A stretch of DNA of 64,000 nt from Pyrrhoderma lamaoense. Lineage: Eukaryota > Basidiomycota > Agaricomycetes > Hymenochaetales > Hymenochaetaceae. The stretch is from assembly GCA_002794735.1 (NCBI GenBank), contig NBAZ01000008.1, positions 372,001 to 436,000 on the forward strand, in the 5' to 3' direction. Within the stretch, counting starts at the first letter, position 1. Every line of letters begins with the position of its first letter. This document shows, piece by piece, positions 12,492 to 27,038 of this stretch. Below the pieces are notes generated by a model that had not been told where the DNA came from, searched no databases, and worked only from the letters and a program-made list of their open reading frames with translations. The position numbers were made by a program, and so were the translations under genes.

Positions 12492-13257
12492 GGTTTGGGA
12501 AAATATTTAGAAGTCGAAATGTCACCTTTTATGTCATATTGTTTTGCGGACATTGCTACAGTATCTCAGAAAAGCAAAACGGAGAAAGGATCTGACAACG
12601 CAATATGGCACGGATGTTCCATTGCGAGATATACTATGATAGTAAATCATACTAGAGGTTCAGCACACGATGTCTTCTTGCCTTTTTAATCTTGCCATTT
12701 TCAGTATGTTCAAATTAGTGGCTAGTTCGTATATGCTTACGACATTCCGAAACGATTCGCAGGCTTCAGCAAGAGGCGGGCACAGGTAGTATTACACCTT
12801 TATAACTCTCTCATATCCGCTTTTTTGAACTTCAACACAAAAAGAAATCCTCAGAGGCCGTATTAGATACAAAACATCTCTATAACAGCATTGTATGCTC
12901 CGCAGTATATGTTTTTTGTGTGAGAGCTCACAAAAAAAGCGAATTTGAGAGAGGGGCATAGGTATAGTACATTTGTAAAGTGTATATAAGTAATCTGTGC
13001 TCTGGTATCAGAATACATTGTGAAACTAATATTGATACGCATCTATATATAAGAGATTTTATGCCATTAAGAGTTTTGATACACGTAACACGTACTAGCA
13101 ATAAGTCGAGTTCGCTAGTTCGAGTTCACGTCTAAATGGTAAGACGCGATCCACGCTTGACGCGTTCCTACCTACACGGGACCTATTAAGACCCATTAAC
13201 ACAGTAGCCTGGTAACTACATCTTTCCGTTGTTGTTGATTGCAACCTGGGCTCTGAG
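12492..13257. other. Intergenic, divergent promoter region
   Basis: This lies between the starts of the small minus-strand gene and Hook. It is AT-rich with only short ORFs. One ACGCGT hexamer lies at 13160-13165, about 93 bases before the Hook ATG. No RNA gene is visible. Confidence 0.5.
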
Positions 13258-16200
13258 ATGGTGGAGGCTCAGAAAGAACAGGATGCCTTCTTTGCCCTTC
13301 TCTCAACTTTTGATCTAGAGAGACCAGTTGTCTCGATATCCGACCTAGCCGATGGAGCTGCACTTTTTGAGGTACTCAAACATGTGTGCGTATTTCTCAA
13401 ATCGGGATCACATCCATAACCATGTATCTCTGATTCTCGTATTACTACGTAGTGATGCAGACTACTTTCGCCCACAGTCAGCCCAGAGCACCGATAATTG
13501 GGTTCTGCGTTTCAGCATACTCAAACGATTATATAGACTCATGACACAATACTATGCAGACGTTCTGCACCAGCCCACAAGTTCTTTGGATGTGCCAGAC
13601 CTGCAAGCTATGGCAAAAGATTACGATGTCGCTGCAACGTTGTCCATGTGCAGGCTGACTATTGTCATTGCTGTTCAAAGCGCGAGGAATAAGGAGGTCA
13701 TTGACAAGATTCAACAACTTAGTCAGGAAGACCAGCACTGTCTAATGAAGGCTATAGAACAGGTAAATAATTATTTCTGCCTTCATAATCACCATAAATT
13801 ATTTCGCCTTACATCTCACATGCGATTAGTCAATGTCCAAGCTTAAACCTATCGATGCTACTGTTGAGGCTGGAAGTATGAACGAGTAAGTACAATTAGC
13901 CTATCATAGATTCCTATCTAATAGTTCTCTAGTGATGATCACTATTATCGGATTCAATCAGAACGCAGTCGTATCCTCGCAGAGAAAGAGACGTTAGAAA
14001 ATGTCTATAGAACCTTACTCGAGGAGCACAGGACTTTACAAACGAATTACGACGATGCTATCGCAGAAAAGGATGATATTCTATCTCGACTACGAGATCT
14101 CAACAGAGAAAATGACAACAGAAAAAACGACAAGTCGGATAGTATCATGCGCGCTGAGATTGATAGGCTAAGAACTGAGTTGTAAGTATATGCTACTGTA
14201 TATGCTCTGTAAACTTGTATTCAGATATGTGATAGACAAAAGAGCGAAGACAACCTCAACATGGCGGAAGCGGAACTAGATAAAAACCATCGTACTATAG
14301 AAGATCTACACCACAAACTAGAGGAACTCCAGGTGCAAGCTGACGAGGCAGCTAAGCTAAAGGACCAAGTTGATGAGTAAGTTTCTATGTAGTTTTCCCA
14401 TGATTCGCTCCTAATATATCCCAAAGACTCCGACATGCTGCAGACAAACTACAAAAAACGGAGAACGTCATGGAGAAGTATAAGAAGAAACTAGAAGAGA
14501 GTGCCGACCTGAGACGTAGGATAAAGGTCTGTCATATAGTTTACTGCTGGGTGGCTTTCTCATACCTATTTCATATAGGCCCTTGAAGAACAAAATGCTT
14601 CCCTGGTTGATAAAAATGCTTCTCTAGAAGAAGAATATCGCAAAGTTTCGGCGTTCAAACCACTCCTGGAATCTTACAAATATCAAATCAGTGATCTAGA
14701 GTCTCAACGATCTGAAAAGAACAAGGAAATTGATGGTTTGAAGTTTGAGCTTGAACAGGCCCGGACATTACTCAAGATATCCGCTGAAGAACGTCAAAAG
14801 GATAGCGAGTCCTTAGAACTGTATCAGGAACGGGTCAAGGAACTTGAGCTGATGTCAGTGCGTCCTATCAGTAAACCATCACCTGCAATGGATAGTGCCA
14901 ATTCTACTGGGGATATACCAGAGACGATTGCCTCTGCACAGGAAGATGATGCAACTAGCCATGGTCTAGGAAGCGAGCTTGACGATGCACTGTCGGGACG
15001 TACTACAACAGATCTCAAGCTGGAGATACGAAAACTCAAGCGAGATCTTGAGGCAGCCAAGTCAAACCAAGCTGACTCTAGTCGGATTTTAGTCCTGGAA
15101 AACCTTTTGGAGGATGCTAACCGAATGAAGTCTCGTTACGAGGCAGATTATCTTGCTGCTCACCGTGAGAAGTTAGTGATGCAAAAGGATCTGGAAGAAA
15201 TTAGAAGTGGCAGATCACTTGGCGATGGGTAAGGCTCTAGTGTATTTAGTCATAAATCTCTTACTGACTCTGAGTCTACAAGCGCGGAAGCAGCAATTGC
15301 TTTGAGACAACGACTGAACGAGACTGTGGATGAGTTGGACACACTCAGAAAGGAGCATACAGAGCTGGAAGTGAAGTTTGATACTCAAGCGAAGGAACTG
15401 ACTATCGCGAAATCGGACTGTGAGTAAATGCTAGTTTAACACTCCGTTGTTATACTGAGAACACTACCCTTAGTAAATCTCGTCAACAAGGACCAACTAG
15501 AAATCTTATCTGCTTTACGCGAATCAGTGAATGAGGATAAAGCCGGCATGGAAGCAGACATGCAGAAACTGCAAAACCATATTAAGGAGCTGTCTGACAA
15601 GAACAAGATGCAGTTAGAGCAAATCAATGGCCTACTCCTTGAGAAGATCAATTTGCAGAGTGAAGGTATCGGTCAGCGAGAAAAGATGCTTGAAAGAGAG
15701 CGTAATTTCAGGTACATTCATTTTCCCTATGGTTTTCTGGGGGAAAAGATAATAACTACTTAAACAGTGATTTACGTGCATCAATCAATGGCAAAGACGT
15801 TCCAGAAGACGTTAAAGCACGGCTGCTCAAACTTCATGAGGACAACATTGTTCTCAAGGAACAACTATCCACTACTCAAAGTAAATTGACGAAGGCGAAG
15901 GCTGTATGTTGCTTATTTACGTTTCCCGTCTTTGATAGCTAATGTATTAAATCATCCCAGTTCATTAAGCAGCAAGACAAGCTCTTTAAGGCAGACCAAG
16001 CTCGCTCAAATGCTGGCTCTCCTGTAAGTACATCTTGTTACAATCATACCCTTAACGCTCATTATTCGTTTTTAATAGGGTACGTTTGATGAGCTCGACG
16101 GCGTGCCGAAAGCACAGCTGAAGATCCTAGAGGATGAAGTTGAGCGATACAAGGTACTGAGTTTCTTTATAGTCTTTTAGCTCCAAACCCCCTTATAATA

Positions 16201-16481
16201 CTATTCTCTTCCTATCATAGAAAATCATTCAAGATATGCAGGCTCGCTATGACAGAGAACAACGTCATATGCTTGGTCTCATACACAACTTTGGTGAACA
16301 GAGAGCGGTAGAACACCTCGCTTCCCAGAGCGTCCAGAAGTTTGGACCTACGAGTTGGCTTGCTCAACAACGGAAGGCTGTGAGTAAAGAAACTGTGCAG
16401 AAGTCCGATTCCTTTCACCGGTATCTAATGCACCATCGTTTACTTCTTTTCTAGCTCGGCATTTCTCTTCCTCGACGATGA
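13258..16481 (+). CDS. HOOK: Hook-family microtubule/dynein adaptor
   Basis: Hook proteins link early endosomes to dynein and kinesin for movement along microtubules; fungal members include Aspergillus HookA and Ustilago Hok1. ATG 13258 starts MVEAQKEQDAFFALLSTF, the beginning of the N-terminal Hook (calponin-homology-like) domain, which continues after an intron (13386-13452) as DADYFRPQ...DNWVLRF and ends around 13850. A long coiled coil of E/K/L-rich heptads fills 13870-16380; within it, ALEEQNASL...YRKVSAFKPLLESYK is characteristic of the family. There are about a dozen short introns. The last exon follows the intron ending at 16454 and encodes LGISLPRR with TGA at 16479-16481. No frame breaks were found. 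The C-terminus lacks the longer tail of animal Hooks, as expected for fungi. Confidence 0.92.
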
Positions 16482-16975
16482 TGGCTTCCTATTTTTATAT
16501 AATGATGAATAGTATGACTTTAATGTTTCATATTTGGTTCCTTTGTGGTATACCCTTTATGCAAGTATAAACTCTGTTTCTCCTTTTATCTGAGTATACC
16601 TTGTAATTCTACCCACGATCTACACATGTTCATAGACTAGTATATAGGCTGTGTTGTAATTGTTTTTGGATAAAAATAGCACAGCAACAAACAATATATT
16701 CTAAGGAAATTCAAAACCACACTATTTTTCCCCCTCTGATCTATCCCTAGTCTCCCTTTTCAGGCGTTTGATCAGCTAACATATATGTACATGTACGTTC
16801 AGGTCGAATTCGTAACTCTCCTAATTTACTTGTCCAACTAATGCAAAAAAATCTTTAGGCAAAAAAAACGGGTCTGCGATTATAATATAATATTATATGA
16901 TACAATACATCTGCTATCAGAACTTCTTCTCTATTTCATTAACCTTCAAAGAAGTAAAAGTCTATGGAATTCGAT
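16482..16975. other. Intergenic, convergent gene tails
   Basis: This is an AT-rich spacer between the 3' ends of Hook (+) and the OYE gene (-). No ORF, repeat or RNA gene stands out. Confidence 0.6.
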
Positions 16976-18536
<1,561 letters not shown>

Positions 18537-19961
18537 GCTGATGATGTCAGGTAAGGGGTTAGGGAATTTAACCAGCTGTGAGAATAGCGATAGAGAAAAA
18601 AAGGGGGGACCTTATATAGTTCTCTTATAAAGAGTCTCTTATAAATTGGGCTGAAGAACCATCGCAGTTAAGAAGCGCACTTTGCACATAATGCTTAGTA
18701 ATTGTAGTCATCTTACTCATGTGTTACAACTTTTGTAATGAGTTTCCCGATAGTGATACTATCATCATTACCAAATGGATTGGAATCGTTAAAATCAAAT
18801 GACAAAATATGTTCACTTTGACTATACTAGTACTCATCTATGGGTAGGCAGCCAGGTTTACAGGAAACAATACATTGAGGATATTCAATACTTCTTGCCT
18901 TATAGTCTCCAGAAGATTCGATAGGGAATTCGCAATGTCGCCTTTATGACGTAGATTTGATTTTCAAGCCCACGAAATGAGATCGGAAAATCGAATATCA
19001 GAGAGACAGAAAGAGTGGAAGGCGCGTGAAGCCACATAGATCGCAACTTGTAGAAGCTTGAAGTATATGCACAAGACTGGTATTAAACAGCAGGATAAAC
19101 AAAGAAATTAGATGATCTATCGATTCTGCACTAGGTCTTTGGCCACGGCGAAAAGATGTATATGAATCTGTGCTGCATTGAATCAATTATGGTCTACAAT
19201 TGAGTTTGTCCATAGATGATGACCCAGGTTAAAGTACTTGCACTTATACACCTTTTCGGAATAGATCGGAGTAAGTGAATACTGTGGAAGAGTTGTCATC
19301 ACCCTTCTTATCAACTTCTTAAAGAAGCCGAAAATCTTTCAGATACCCTTGTGAGGCTGTGAAAGGTCTGTGTTTGGATACATGGGTGATCGCTGTCGAT
19401 GGATCCTAGCCAGGTACTGTCACTCAAAGTTGATACATGGTGTTAATTGTGGCCAAGCGGAGAATGATTATGCAAGCAATGTTTGCCTTACTTTACAATG
19501 GTAGTAATTGCCATCGATTATGCTCACTTGCGTCCGAACAGTTTTCCGGCAACGCCACTGGCTCGATGTTAATTGATATTCGTTTCCCGATATATTGAAG
19601 CAGTAATGGTAGCACCTGAATAAAGAGATACAACGATATGATAAATATCCCGCATAATGTAGCGTAGCATTGTTTTTTGGAGATTGAAAACAAGCAGATG
19701 GACAGATATCCACGCACACTTGCACGCTGCAATAATGAAATCAATGCAAGTAGATAAAGCTTTGAATTAATGCTGCAATGTAATGTTGTTGATCAAATCA
19801 ATGAAAAGTCACAGCGAGATGCGTGGCTGTCACACCCTTGAATCTTCTGATCACCGTCGTCTTTCGTCCACCAACCTCCTCCCCCATCTTCCTTAAAGTC
19901 GTGTATACGAGTCTTTTCTTAATTTCTTATACGTCAAATTACGAGCACGTCGTCACGAATA
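18537..19961. other. Long intergenic region between divergent genes
   Basis: It holds the upstream regions of the OYE gene (-) and the PIN4-like gene (+). It contains only short ORFs (for example 18998-19186 and 19468-19744 on the minus strand) with no recognisable product. An open frame runs into the PIN4-like gene from 19823 without an ATG, so an unrecognised 5' exon is possible. Confidence 0.5.
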
Positions 19962-21778
19962 ATGACCAGCACGTCCCCAACTCCCCAGACTTATCATCTC
20001 TCTCCATCTCTCCCCAGCAAAATCATATTCATGAACAAGCTTACGACTATGATCCTCTTGCCGTTGGCCATAACCAGCGTCAGCAGCCACAGTTTCTCTT
20101 CTCAACTAGTACAGGTATTCCAAGTCAGATGCAGTATAATCCTCTTAATCTTGGTCAGTCTCCACTCAAGAACAAGAACGTTGCTCGTGCCGGCCTTCCT
20201 TCGGTACGTGCTACCCGGTTTCCATGTCCTCATCTTTCATGTTCTCATCTAGTCTACAGCAATGGATTGACAGTCAAGTACTGAATGACTCGCGGTCTAT
20301 GTCTCCACCTTCAAACTCCGACATCTCTTCTGGTGGTTCGCCTCCCGTACCTCATATCCAGGTACCGATGCAGCAAACTCCGCCAATCAGTGCAGTGGGT
20401 GATGACGAGATTATCCCAACTGCAATAGTCATAAAAAACATTCCTTTTAATGTCAAGAGGGAGACTCTCCTCGATATAATCGTAAGTCTATAGTTCATTT
20501 TCAATATCCTGTTACACTAATTGATCATAAAATCTACAACAGGCTTCGCTTTCAATTCCTACGCCCTACGCTTTTAATTATCATCTAGACACGCAGGGCC
20601 AATTTCGTGGACTCGCGTTTGCTAACTTCCGTCAGGCCGTCGACGCCGATGCAGTTGTTGCAGCATTGAACGGATTCGATGTCCAAGGCCGTAAATTGCG
20701 AGTTGAATACAAGAAGGTACTTCAGGCAGGTGAAAAAGAACGTATCGAACGTGAAAAGGCTCTACGCCGTATGCGTTCTATGCAACTCGAGAAGGAGCAG
20801 CAGGCAATGCAACAAGTCCAGCAGCAGGGCACTCCTCTTGACGAATATGGCTCTAATTCTCTATATGGGACACCGCGTTCAGTATCTTCTCCATTCAATC
20901 CTTATCAGCAACAAACGCAGCAGAATTCTCCGCCGATGCCAATCCCTCAACCTTATGGTGTGACTTCGCCCATTTCTCAGCTCCCACCTAGTTCTTCATC
21001 TACCAAGGGCTCTTCAACTGAGTTAGACCTTAATGATCCGTCTACGCTTGAGATTTACTCGCGTATCTTACTCTTCAAGGATGATCATATGCGCGACGAA
21101 TTGGCCTTCTCGAGGACACTAAGCCCTAAGCAACGCCGTGTTGTCCACCTTGTCGCTCAAAAGCTTGGTGTTTATCACTATTCTGTGGGTGAGGGCGAAG
21201 AGCGCTATGCCGTTGTTACTAGAATTGATCCGGAACGGGTAAATCATCCAATGCAAGCCGAACCACGACGGGTATGAGCTTTTTTTCAATCATGATTAAA
21301 GACTAATGCTAACCTAAACCAGACCCTTTCTCGTGCTCCTTCCGTATACATGCAGCCTAGTCAGCCTCAGGTTTCTGCTAGTGCTTTACGTACGAAGAAG
21401 TCAATGCCGGACATGAAGACGCTTCATACTCAGGCACCGCGTCTCACGACCCGTGCTTCAAATGGAAATATTCGTGAGGGTTATGCTACTATTGCATCTC
21501 CTTCTCGCCGTTCTCCTGGCGGATTCGGGAATCTTTTCGGAGCTGCCAATGCTTTTGGTGCTGGAAATGGAGCTACTGGTAGTGTCCCGCCTGTTCCGAC
21601 ATTGCCATCCTCTCTTTCTGCGCCGATGGGATTAGAATCGGCTACTAGCGGTGTCGTTCGTCAGCCTCGTGGTCCAAGTGGTGGTGGAGGATTCGGATCG
21701 CGTCGAGAGCGAGCGACTGCTAGTGAAAGTGCAGCTCGGGGACTGGATACTCGCTCTCATGAGCCTCTTGAAATCTAA
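19962..21778 (+). CDS. PIN4-like RRM and R3H-domain RNA-binding protein
   Basis: This is an RNA-binding protein with one RRM and a downstream R3H-like module, resembling yeast Pin4 and S. pombe Cip1/Cip2, which act in stress and cell-cycle control of mRNAs. The RRM starts at about 20400 (AIVIKNIPFNV, RNP2) and continues after an intron (about 20482-20542) to RGLAFANF (RNP1) and GRKLRVEYKKV. A Gln/Pro-rich linker follows, then DELAFSRTLSPKQRRVVHLV and QKLGVYHYSVGEGEERYAV, which form the R3H region (about 21090-21240). The C-terminus is Gly/Ser/Pro-rich and ends EPLEI at TAA 21776-21778. The start is uncertain: ATG 19962 joins the coding frame only if one base is missing around 20000-20020; otherwise the start is upstream. 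Confidence 0.85.
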
Positions 21779-22298
21779 AGTACAGTACTGGGGGTTGAGG
21801 TCAGCGGATAAAACATCAGGGTATATTCCGAGTCACCGGCTGACTCTTGTAACCCGTCCTAACTATATACAGGCATACATATATATATTGCTCGCATGCT
21901 TTGCAAACATCGCATTGTTACGCTCTTATTAAATCTCCAGGGTTATGTTCTTGGATCTCCTTCTCTCCCCATGCTTGACCCTTGCTTTTGACCAGGAAAT
22001 TGATTCACTACATGCAAGAAAAGACTTACACTTATGCTTTTTTGGCCCCACTTTTAACCTCGTTTATATGATCAACACTTTAGTACATTACCATCGAATT
22101 TTACTGTTGTTACTCGTAATAATTATCACTCGTAAGATATTAGAATGGACTTTAGTAAGCAAAATAGTGCCTCCCTAATTAAGCCAAATAGACGCGTCGC
22201 GTGAAAGACCACGTGAATCATCAATAAATAATATTTGAATTTCCAAAAAAAAGTTTCCGATGCTGAAAGCACGGAGTAGCGCCTCCCTCTAACTCGCC
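21779..22298. other. Intergenic
   Basis: This spacer holds the 3' end of the PIN4-like gene and the promoter of NUC1. An ACGCGT hexamer is at 22192-22197. Nothing else is supported. Confidence 0.55.
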
Positions 22299-23796
22299 AT
22301 GCCCAGCTCTTCAATAATCCATGCTGCATGTTTTGCAGTAGGGGCCATTGTAGGTGGAGGGACTGTTGCCGCATTGTCCCAGAAACGACAAACCCCAGTA
22401 CCACCTATTCCAGCACAAAATAGTACAATCGTTACCCCATCTGTGCCTGCACCAACTCAAAGCACTGCACCGGTAGTAAAAACTAACTCTAGTGGATATC
22501 CAGACCTTACAAAAACCTTGGCCGAGATACCGAATGCAGTACTTCGCTATGGGAATCCTGGTGCGTGTTGTGGCTGCAATTATTGGAAACACTATACGTA
22601 TATTGATTCATGGATTCTAGGGCCTATATCAGACCTTCTAGTGCGGAAGGCTTATGTTACAGCTTATGACAGACGTATGCGACACCCAGCGTGGGTAAGT
22701 AGATCTATTCTTTCATGTTTCTCATGTTTCTTGAAACACATCGATTGAAGTGAAGTGCTATGTTTACCTTAGACTGCGGAACATTTAACGCTTTCTTCCC
22801 TTGGAAAATCTTTATTAGAGGCTGTTGCGCAATCTGATGATGAGAAGGGTGATCGTATTCGTTCGACGTTCACAGAAGATGTTGAGATTCCAATTGCTTT
22901 CCGAGCGCGATTACAAGATTATTTCCGCAGCGGGTATGATCGGGGACATATGTAGGCAACTTTTCTCTTTCAGTCATGTATGAAAAAGAAACTTTGGAGG
23001 AATAGTATTGATGATATAGTTGAAACTTTTAGGGTTCCAGCTGCGGATGCAAAGATGTCACAAGTAAGAGCAAATATCAAGTATTGCAACTAGTGCTCAA
23101 ACTCAGTTCAAGACAATTTATAGGATGCCATGAATGAAACATTCTTGCTGTCAAATATAGCTCCTCAAGTTGGTGTGGATTTTAATCGACATTATTGGGC
23201 TTATGTCGAAGATTGGTGTCGACGTCTAACAGGATCATTCCAAGACGTCTATGTCTTCACCGTACCACTTTATCTCCCCAAACGTGATCCAGATGGAAAA
23301 TGGCGTGTGGTAAGAATTATTTGTTATTAAGTGAAAGTATCCAGATTCAGACCGGTGGATCTGATTCTTTCATTTTCATTTTTTTAACATCTAGACTCAC
23401 GAAGTTATTGGAAATCCGCCAAACATTAGTGTTCCAACCCATTTCGCTAAAGTTGTTTTAACTTCTAGGCCATCGTCTCCTTCGAGACCAGATGTACCAG
23501 AGATATCAACAGGAGCCTTCGTCCTCCCTAATGCCGCAATCCCAGATACAACTCCCTTTGAAAGTTTCTCTGTACCAGGTAAGACATTAGGTCATGCAAT
23601 ATATGGATTAAGATTTGATTATGGATGAACATTAGTGGAGGCAGTTGAACGGGCTGCTGGTTTAACATTATTTTCGGAAGAGATCAAGTCATCTTCAAAG
23701 CATATCTGCAAGACGACTAAATGTGAGGTAATAGTCCGTCGGTTTGATGACGCTCAGAAACAGGTCAATCGTAAGGCAATTGCCGCACCGAAGTGA
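22299..23796 (+). CDS. NUC1: Mitochondrial DNA/RNA non-specific endonuclease, NUC1/EndoG type
   Basis: This is a sugar-nonspecific beta-beta-alpha-Me nuclease of mitochondria, involved in mtDNA metabolism and in DNA degradation during cell death. ATG 22299 starts with a hydrophobic N-terminal segment (about residues 5-27), suitable for mitochondrial membrane targeting, then a Pro/Thr-rich linker. The nuclease domain begins NAVLRYGNPG. After the intron 22561-22620 come VTAYDRRMRHPAW, the catalytic DRGHM (about 22938-22953, split by an intron) and NETFLLSNIAPQ with the metal-binding Asn, then VFTVPLYLP. It ends VNRKAIAAPK with TGA 23794-23796. At least five introns are present and no frame breaks were seen. 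Length and motif order fit the fungal family. Confidence 0.94.
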
Positions 23797-24355
23797 TGCT
23801 CTTCCATTACATTGTTGATAATTCGTTGAAGTATTGTCAACATTTCTAACATAATACTAGGTAGTATAGGTGGAAAGAATGCATCTAATGGCCATAGACC
23901 CTACATTTGAATAAAGTTTATTGACATGTCAATTTCCTTAGTGTATTGTACTTTCAAGTTACACTGGACTAAAAAGCACATTCCTCTCGGTATTTTTAAG
24001 TAGAGAACATATTCTTGTGAACTGGAGGAGTACTACCAGTGAAAATAAGGCTTTGTATGTTTGAATCAGTGTTACGTCCTAATTCAGCTGAAGCAAGTTT
24101 CGTACACAAACACATCAGCTAGAATGAAAAGACCCGTTCTTTCTTCTGCTATTTAACTAGGGTGTATGGCACTATGTTAAGAAATAATCACGGATTTTAA
24201 GGCTATCTTTAGCACCGAGCAGTCAGCTGACTTCGATTTAACCTGAACCTGAAACTGTATGCTTCATATATGATGCATTGCACACGGTCATATTATTCGC
24301 TCTTAATTATATCAAATTTTCTTACTTGTGCTTGAAGTGGTAAAGTATAACAAAT
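23797..24355. other. Intergenic between NUC1 and TRAPPC13
   Basis: AT-rich spacer between two plus-strand genes; it contains no ORF of note, repeat or RNA gene. It should include the NUC1 3' UTR and the TRAPPC13 promoter. Confidence 0.6.
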
Positions 24356-26683
24356 ATGGCTGGTCTCGACGGTGCTGGACAGCACCCACTTTCACTGAAA
24401 GTAATGCGAATTTCTCGCCCATCTCTAGCTTCTCACTGGACACCATTCTTCTCAAGTTCGCCATCTTTTTCTGCACATTCTACTGCTTCTGCTCTTTCCT
24501 TGCAAGGAACGAATCCTCTAACAGGTCATCCTAAAACGCTTCGTGATCTAACACAAGCAAGTCCGTTACTAACGCTTCCATCAGCGTTTGGAGCAATTCA
24601 GTTGGGCGAGACGTTCTCATGTGTGCTTAGTGTAAACAATGAGGTGGAGACTCCTGTCGATGCTGTGAGTGCCAAGGTCGAGATGCAAACTTCGTCGAGT
24701 AAAGTTGCCCTTGCAGATGTGACTGCAGGTGGGACAGAAGGAAGTCAATCCGGAACTTTAAACATTGGAGACTCGCTGGAGTTGTCTGTTGCTTGTGAGA
24801 TCAAAGAACTAGGGCAACATGTATTGGCTTGTACTGTAACTTATCGAACTCCACCTGGAATGCGACCGGCAACAAGCGGATCGAGTAACGCAAACGATCC
24901 ATTTCTTCAAACATTTCGTAAATTCTACAAGTTCACTGTAGGTAACCAACCATATCTTGGATTGAATAACGTTAATAATGAATGATGATGTTTGAAGGTC
25001 ACAAACCCGCTTTCTGTAAAATCCAAGGTTCATGTTCCTCACAGTCCCAGCGCACTCTTATCGCGCGATGAGAGAGAAAAAGTGTTTCTTGAGGTACATG
25101 TGCAAAATCTTACCCAAGGTCCACTCTGGTTCGAGAGTATCAGGCTCGATCCCGTAGATGGCTGGAACGTTACTGACACCAATATCTCAGACGACGAGTC
25201 TGGGAAGAGCTTATTCTCTGGAAGTATGGCACTTATGTCTCCTCAAGATCTTAGGGTTTATGTGTATATACTAACACCGAAGAAGATATCTAGTGCTACT
25301 AGTGTTTTAGTTCCTCCGTCCCCGGGCACAGTGATCCCATTAGGCCGATTAGATATATCCTGGAGATCATCTATGGGAGAACCTGGAAGGCTCCTAACCT
25401 CGGTTCTTTCTCGACGCATACCTCTACCACCTCCATCAGTAGTTATACCACCCTCCGCCCTTCCCCCTTACCTCCAGAAGGGCACCTTACCTAATGTCCC
25501 CCGGGCGCGATCCCCATCACTACAACAAACACCACAGTCCATATCGTCTGGGACAGCGCCTCCACAACGGCCGGCTTCTCCTCTGAAAAGATCAACTACT
25601 CCAGGACCACCTATGCATTCTATGTCTTTGCCTATGGCTCCAAACGCGAGCGTCCCTTCATTGCCTCTTTTACCTGGACAACCTCCATCCCGTCCGGATG
25701 TCGAAGTTGACCTCGTTTTAATAGAAAGGCCTGATAAAGCTACGGTATACATGGAAAAGTCATTCTCATTACGATTCTCCCTTGCCATATCTGCTATTCT
25801 ACCTTCTAATGCCCCAGATCTTCTTGGTCAGGAGAAACCACCTAAGTCTCGACAATTGACCTTTGCAGTGCAACATACTATTCCTATTCCTCAGCCTGAA
25901 GTGCAAGGTACCCCCGTAGTGAACTCCAGTACACCTATCCAAGCTCCACGAAGGCTTAAAAAGACTATGTCCTTTGATACTGTATCCTCAACCCCAGGTG
26001 TTCATTCGCCTGCTAGTCGCACTGGCTCCATAGACGTACTGACACCACGTCGAGTAATGTCTCCCCCTCCAAGTTCAGCTGGCGCTCAAGGCCCGGTGCC
26101 TACTTCAGGTGGTGAAAGTTATGTAACTTCTCCATCTTCAGCTGGTACTCGTCCAGCGGGTGCTGTCACGGTCGGGGGACTAACAGAACGGTTACGACGG
26201 GTAGCACTTAGTGAAGCCCTTGGTATCCAGGAAAATAGAGGGTGGGAAGCGTTTGGAGATGATGATGAAGCTGAGAGTTCTGCTGCTGTACGATTACCTG
26301 CTCCTTATTCAAATTTGGCACCGGGTTCGAATGACAGTAAGGCGGGACGAGTCCAGTTTTCGGGTCCTTCTGCAATCATACTACCACCGGTAACATTGGC
26401 TCACTCTTCGTCTTTAGAGAGCTCATCATCTGAAGGGAATGGGCATTCCGCAAGAGGAGAAGCCTGTGTAGAGTTCTCATTAAGTTTCCTACCTCGGGAA
26501 CAAGGATTTGCACGTATCGGTGGGTTACGTGTTCTCCTCGTCGAAGATCGGGAACAACAAATTTCGGAAGAGACACAAGATGGTTCGGAAAGTGTAACTT
26601 TACACGCACACAGCGAGATCCATAATCCTGAGGCCCAAATCATACGAGAATGGGATATCATAGCCGAGGTCTGGGTACGGTAG
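24356..26683 (+). CDS. TRAPPC13: TRAPP complex subunit 13 (DUF974)
   Basis: TRAPPC13 is a subunit of a TRAPP tethering/GEF complex in Golgi trafficking and autophagy. ATG 24356 begins MAGLDGAGQHPLSLKVMRIS, the family N-terminus. The beta-rich domain includes FGAIQLGETFSCVLSVNNE and FRKFYKFTV. One intron (24938-24997) leads to TNPLSVKSKVH, then VFLEVHVQNLTQGPLWFESI and the YVYILTP strand. From about 25430 to 26400 there is a Pro/Ser-rich, low-complexity insertion that interrupts the second beta domain, after which FSLSFLPREQGFARIGGLRVL resumes family-like sequence. The predicted protein is about 755 residues, much longer than animal TRAPPC13 (about 420), almost all because of that insertion. 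Stop TAG 26681-26683. No frame break was found. Confidence 0.92.
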
Positions 26684-27038
26684 TAAATCACTTCTAAATC
26701 AGCTCAATGATTGTTGTCGTATCATATTCCAATTGAACGTCTTACACTGAGGATGTGATACTGTTTTCCTTACTCCCTCGACATGAGTTAGCCGTGGATT
26801 ACAGTCGAGTATCTATGTTCGAAACAGGCTTATTCGACATGGACTATGGATTTACAGAATCAGACTTCATGTCTTTACCACAATCCGTCTTTTTATAACG
26901 AAATAATAGATACTTTCCAATGTATTGTAGATGACAGAGATTAGAGTGTTAAGCAAGGTGTATGTCCCAAGATGAATTGATTACATTTACATGCCTTATA
27001 TACCAATTAAACACATACAAAAATTGTGCAGAACTAAT
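26684..27038. other. Intergenic, convergent gene tails
   Basis: AT-rich spacer between the 3' ends of TRAPPC13 (+) and Argonaute (-). No gene is supported. Confidence 0.6.

Noticed and set aside
13081..13150. tRNA-like B-box (TAGTTCGAGTTC) in the Hook upstream region
   Set aside because: No matching A box, acceptor stem or cloverleaf could be formed.
19823..19961. Extension of the PIN4-like protein to 19823
   Set aside because: The frame is open but begins without ATG and the residues are hydrophobic and unlike the family.
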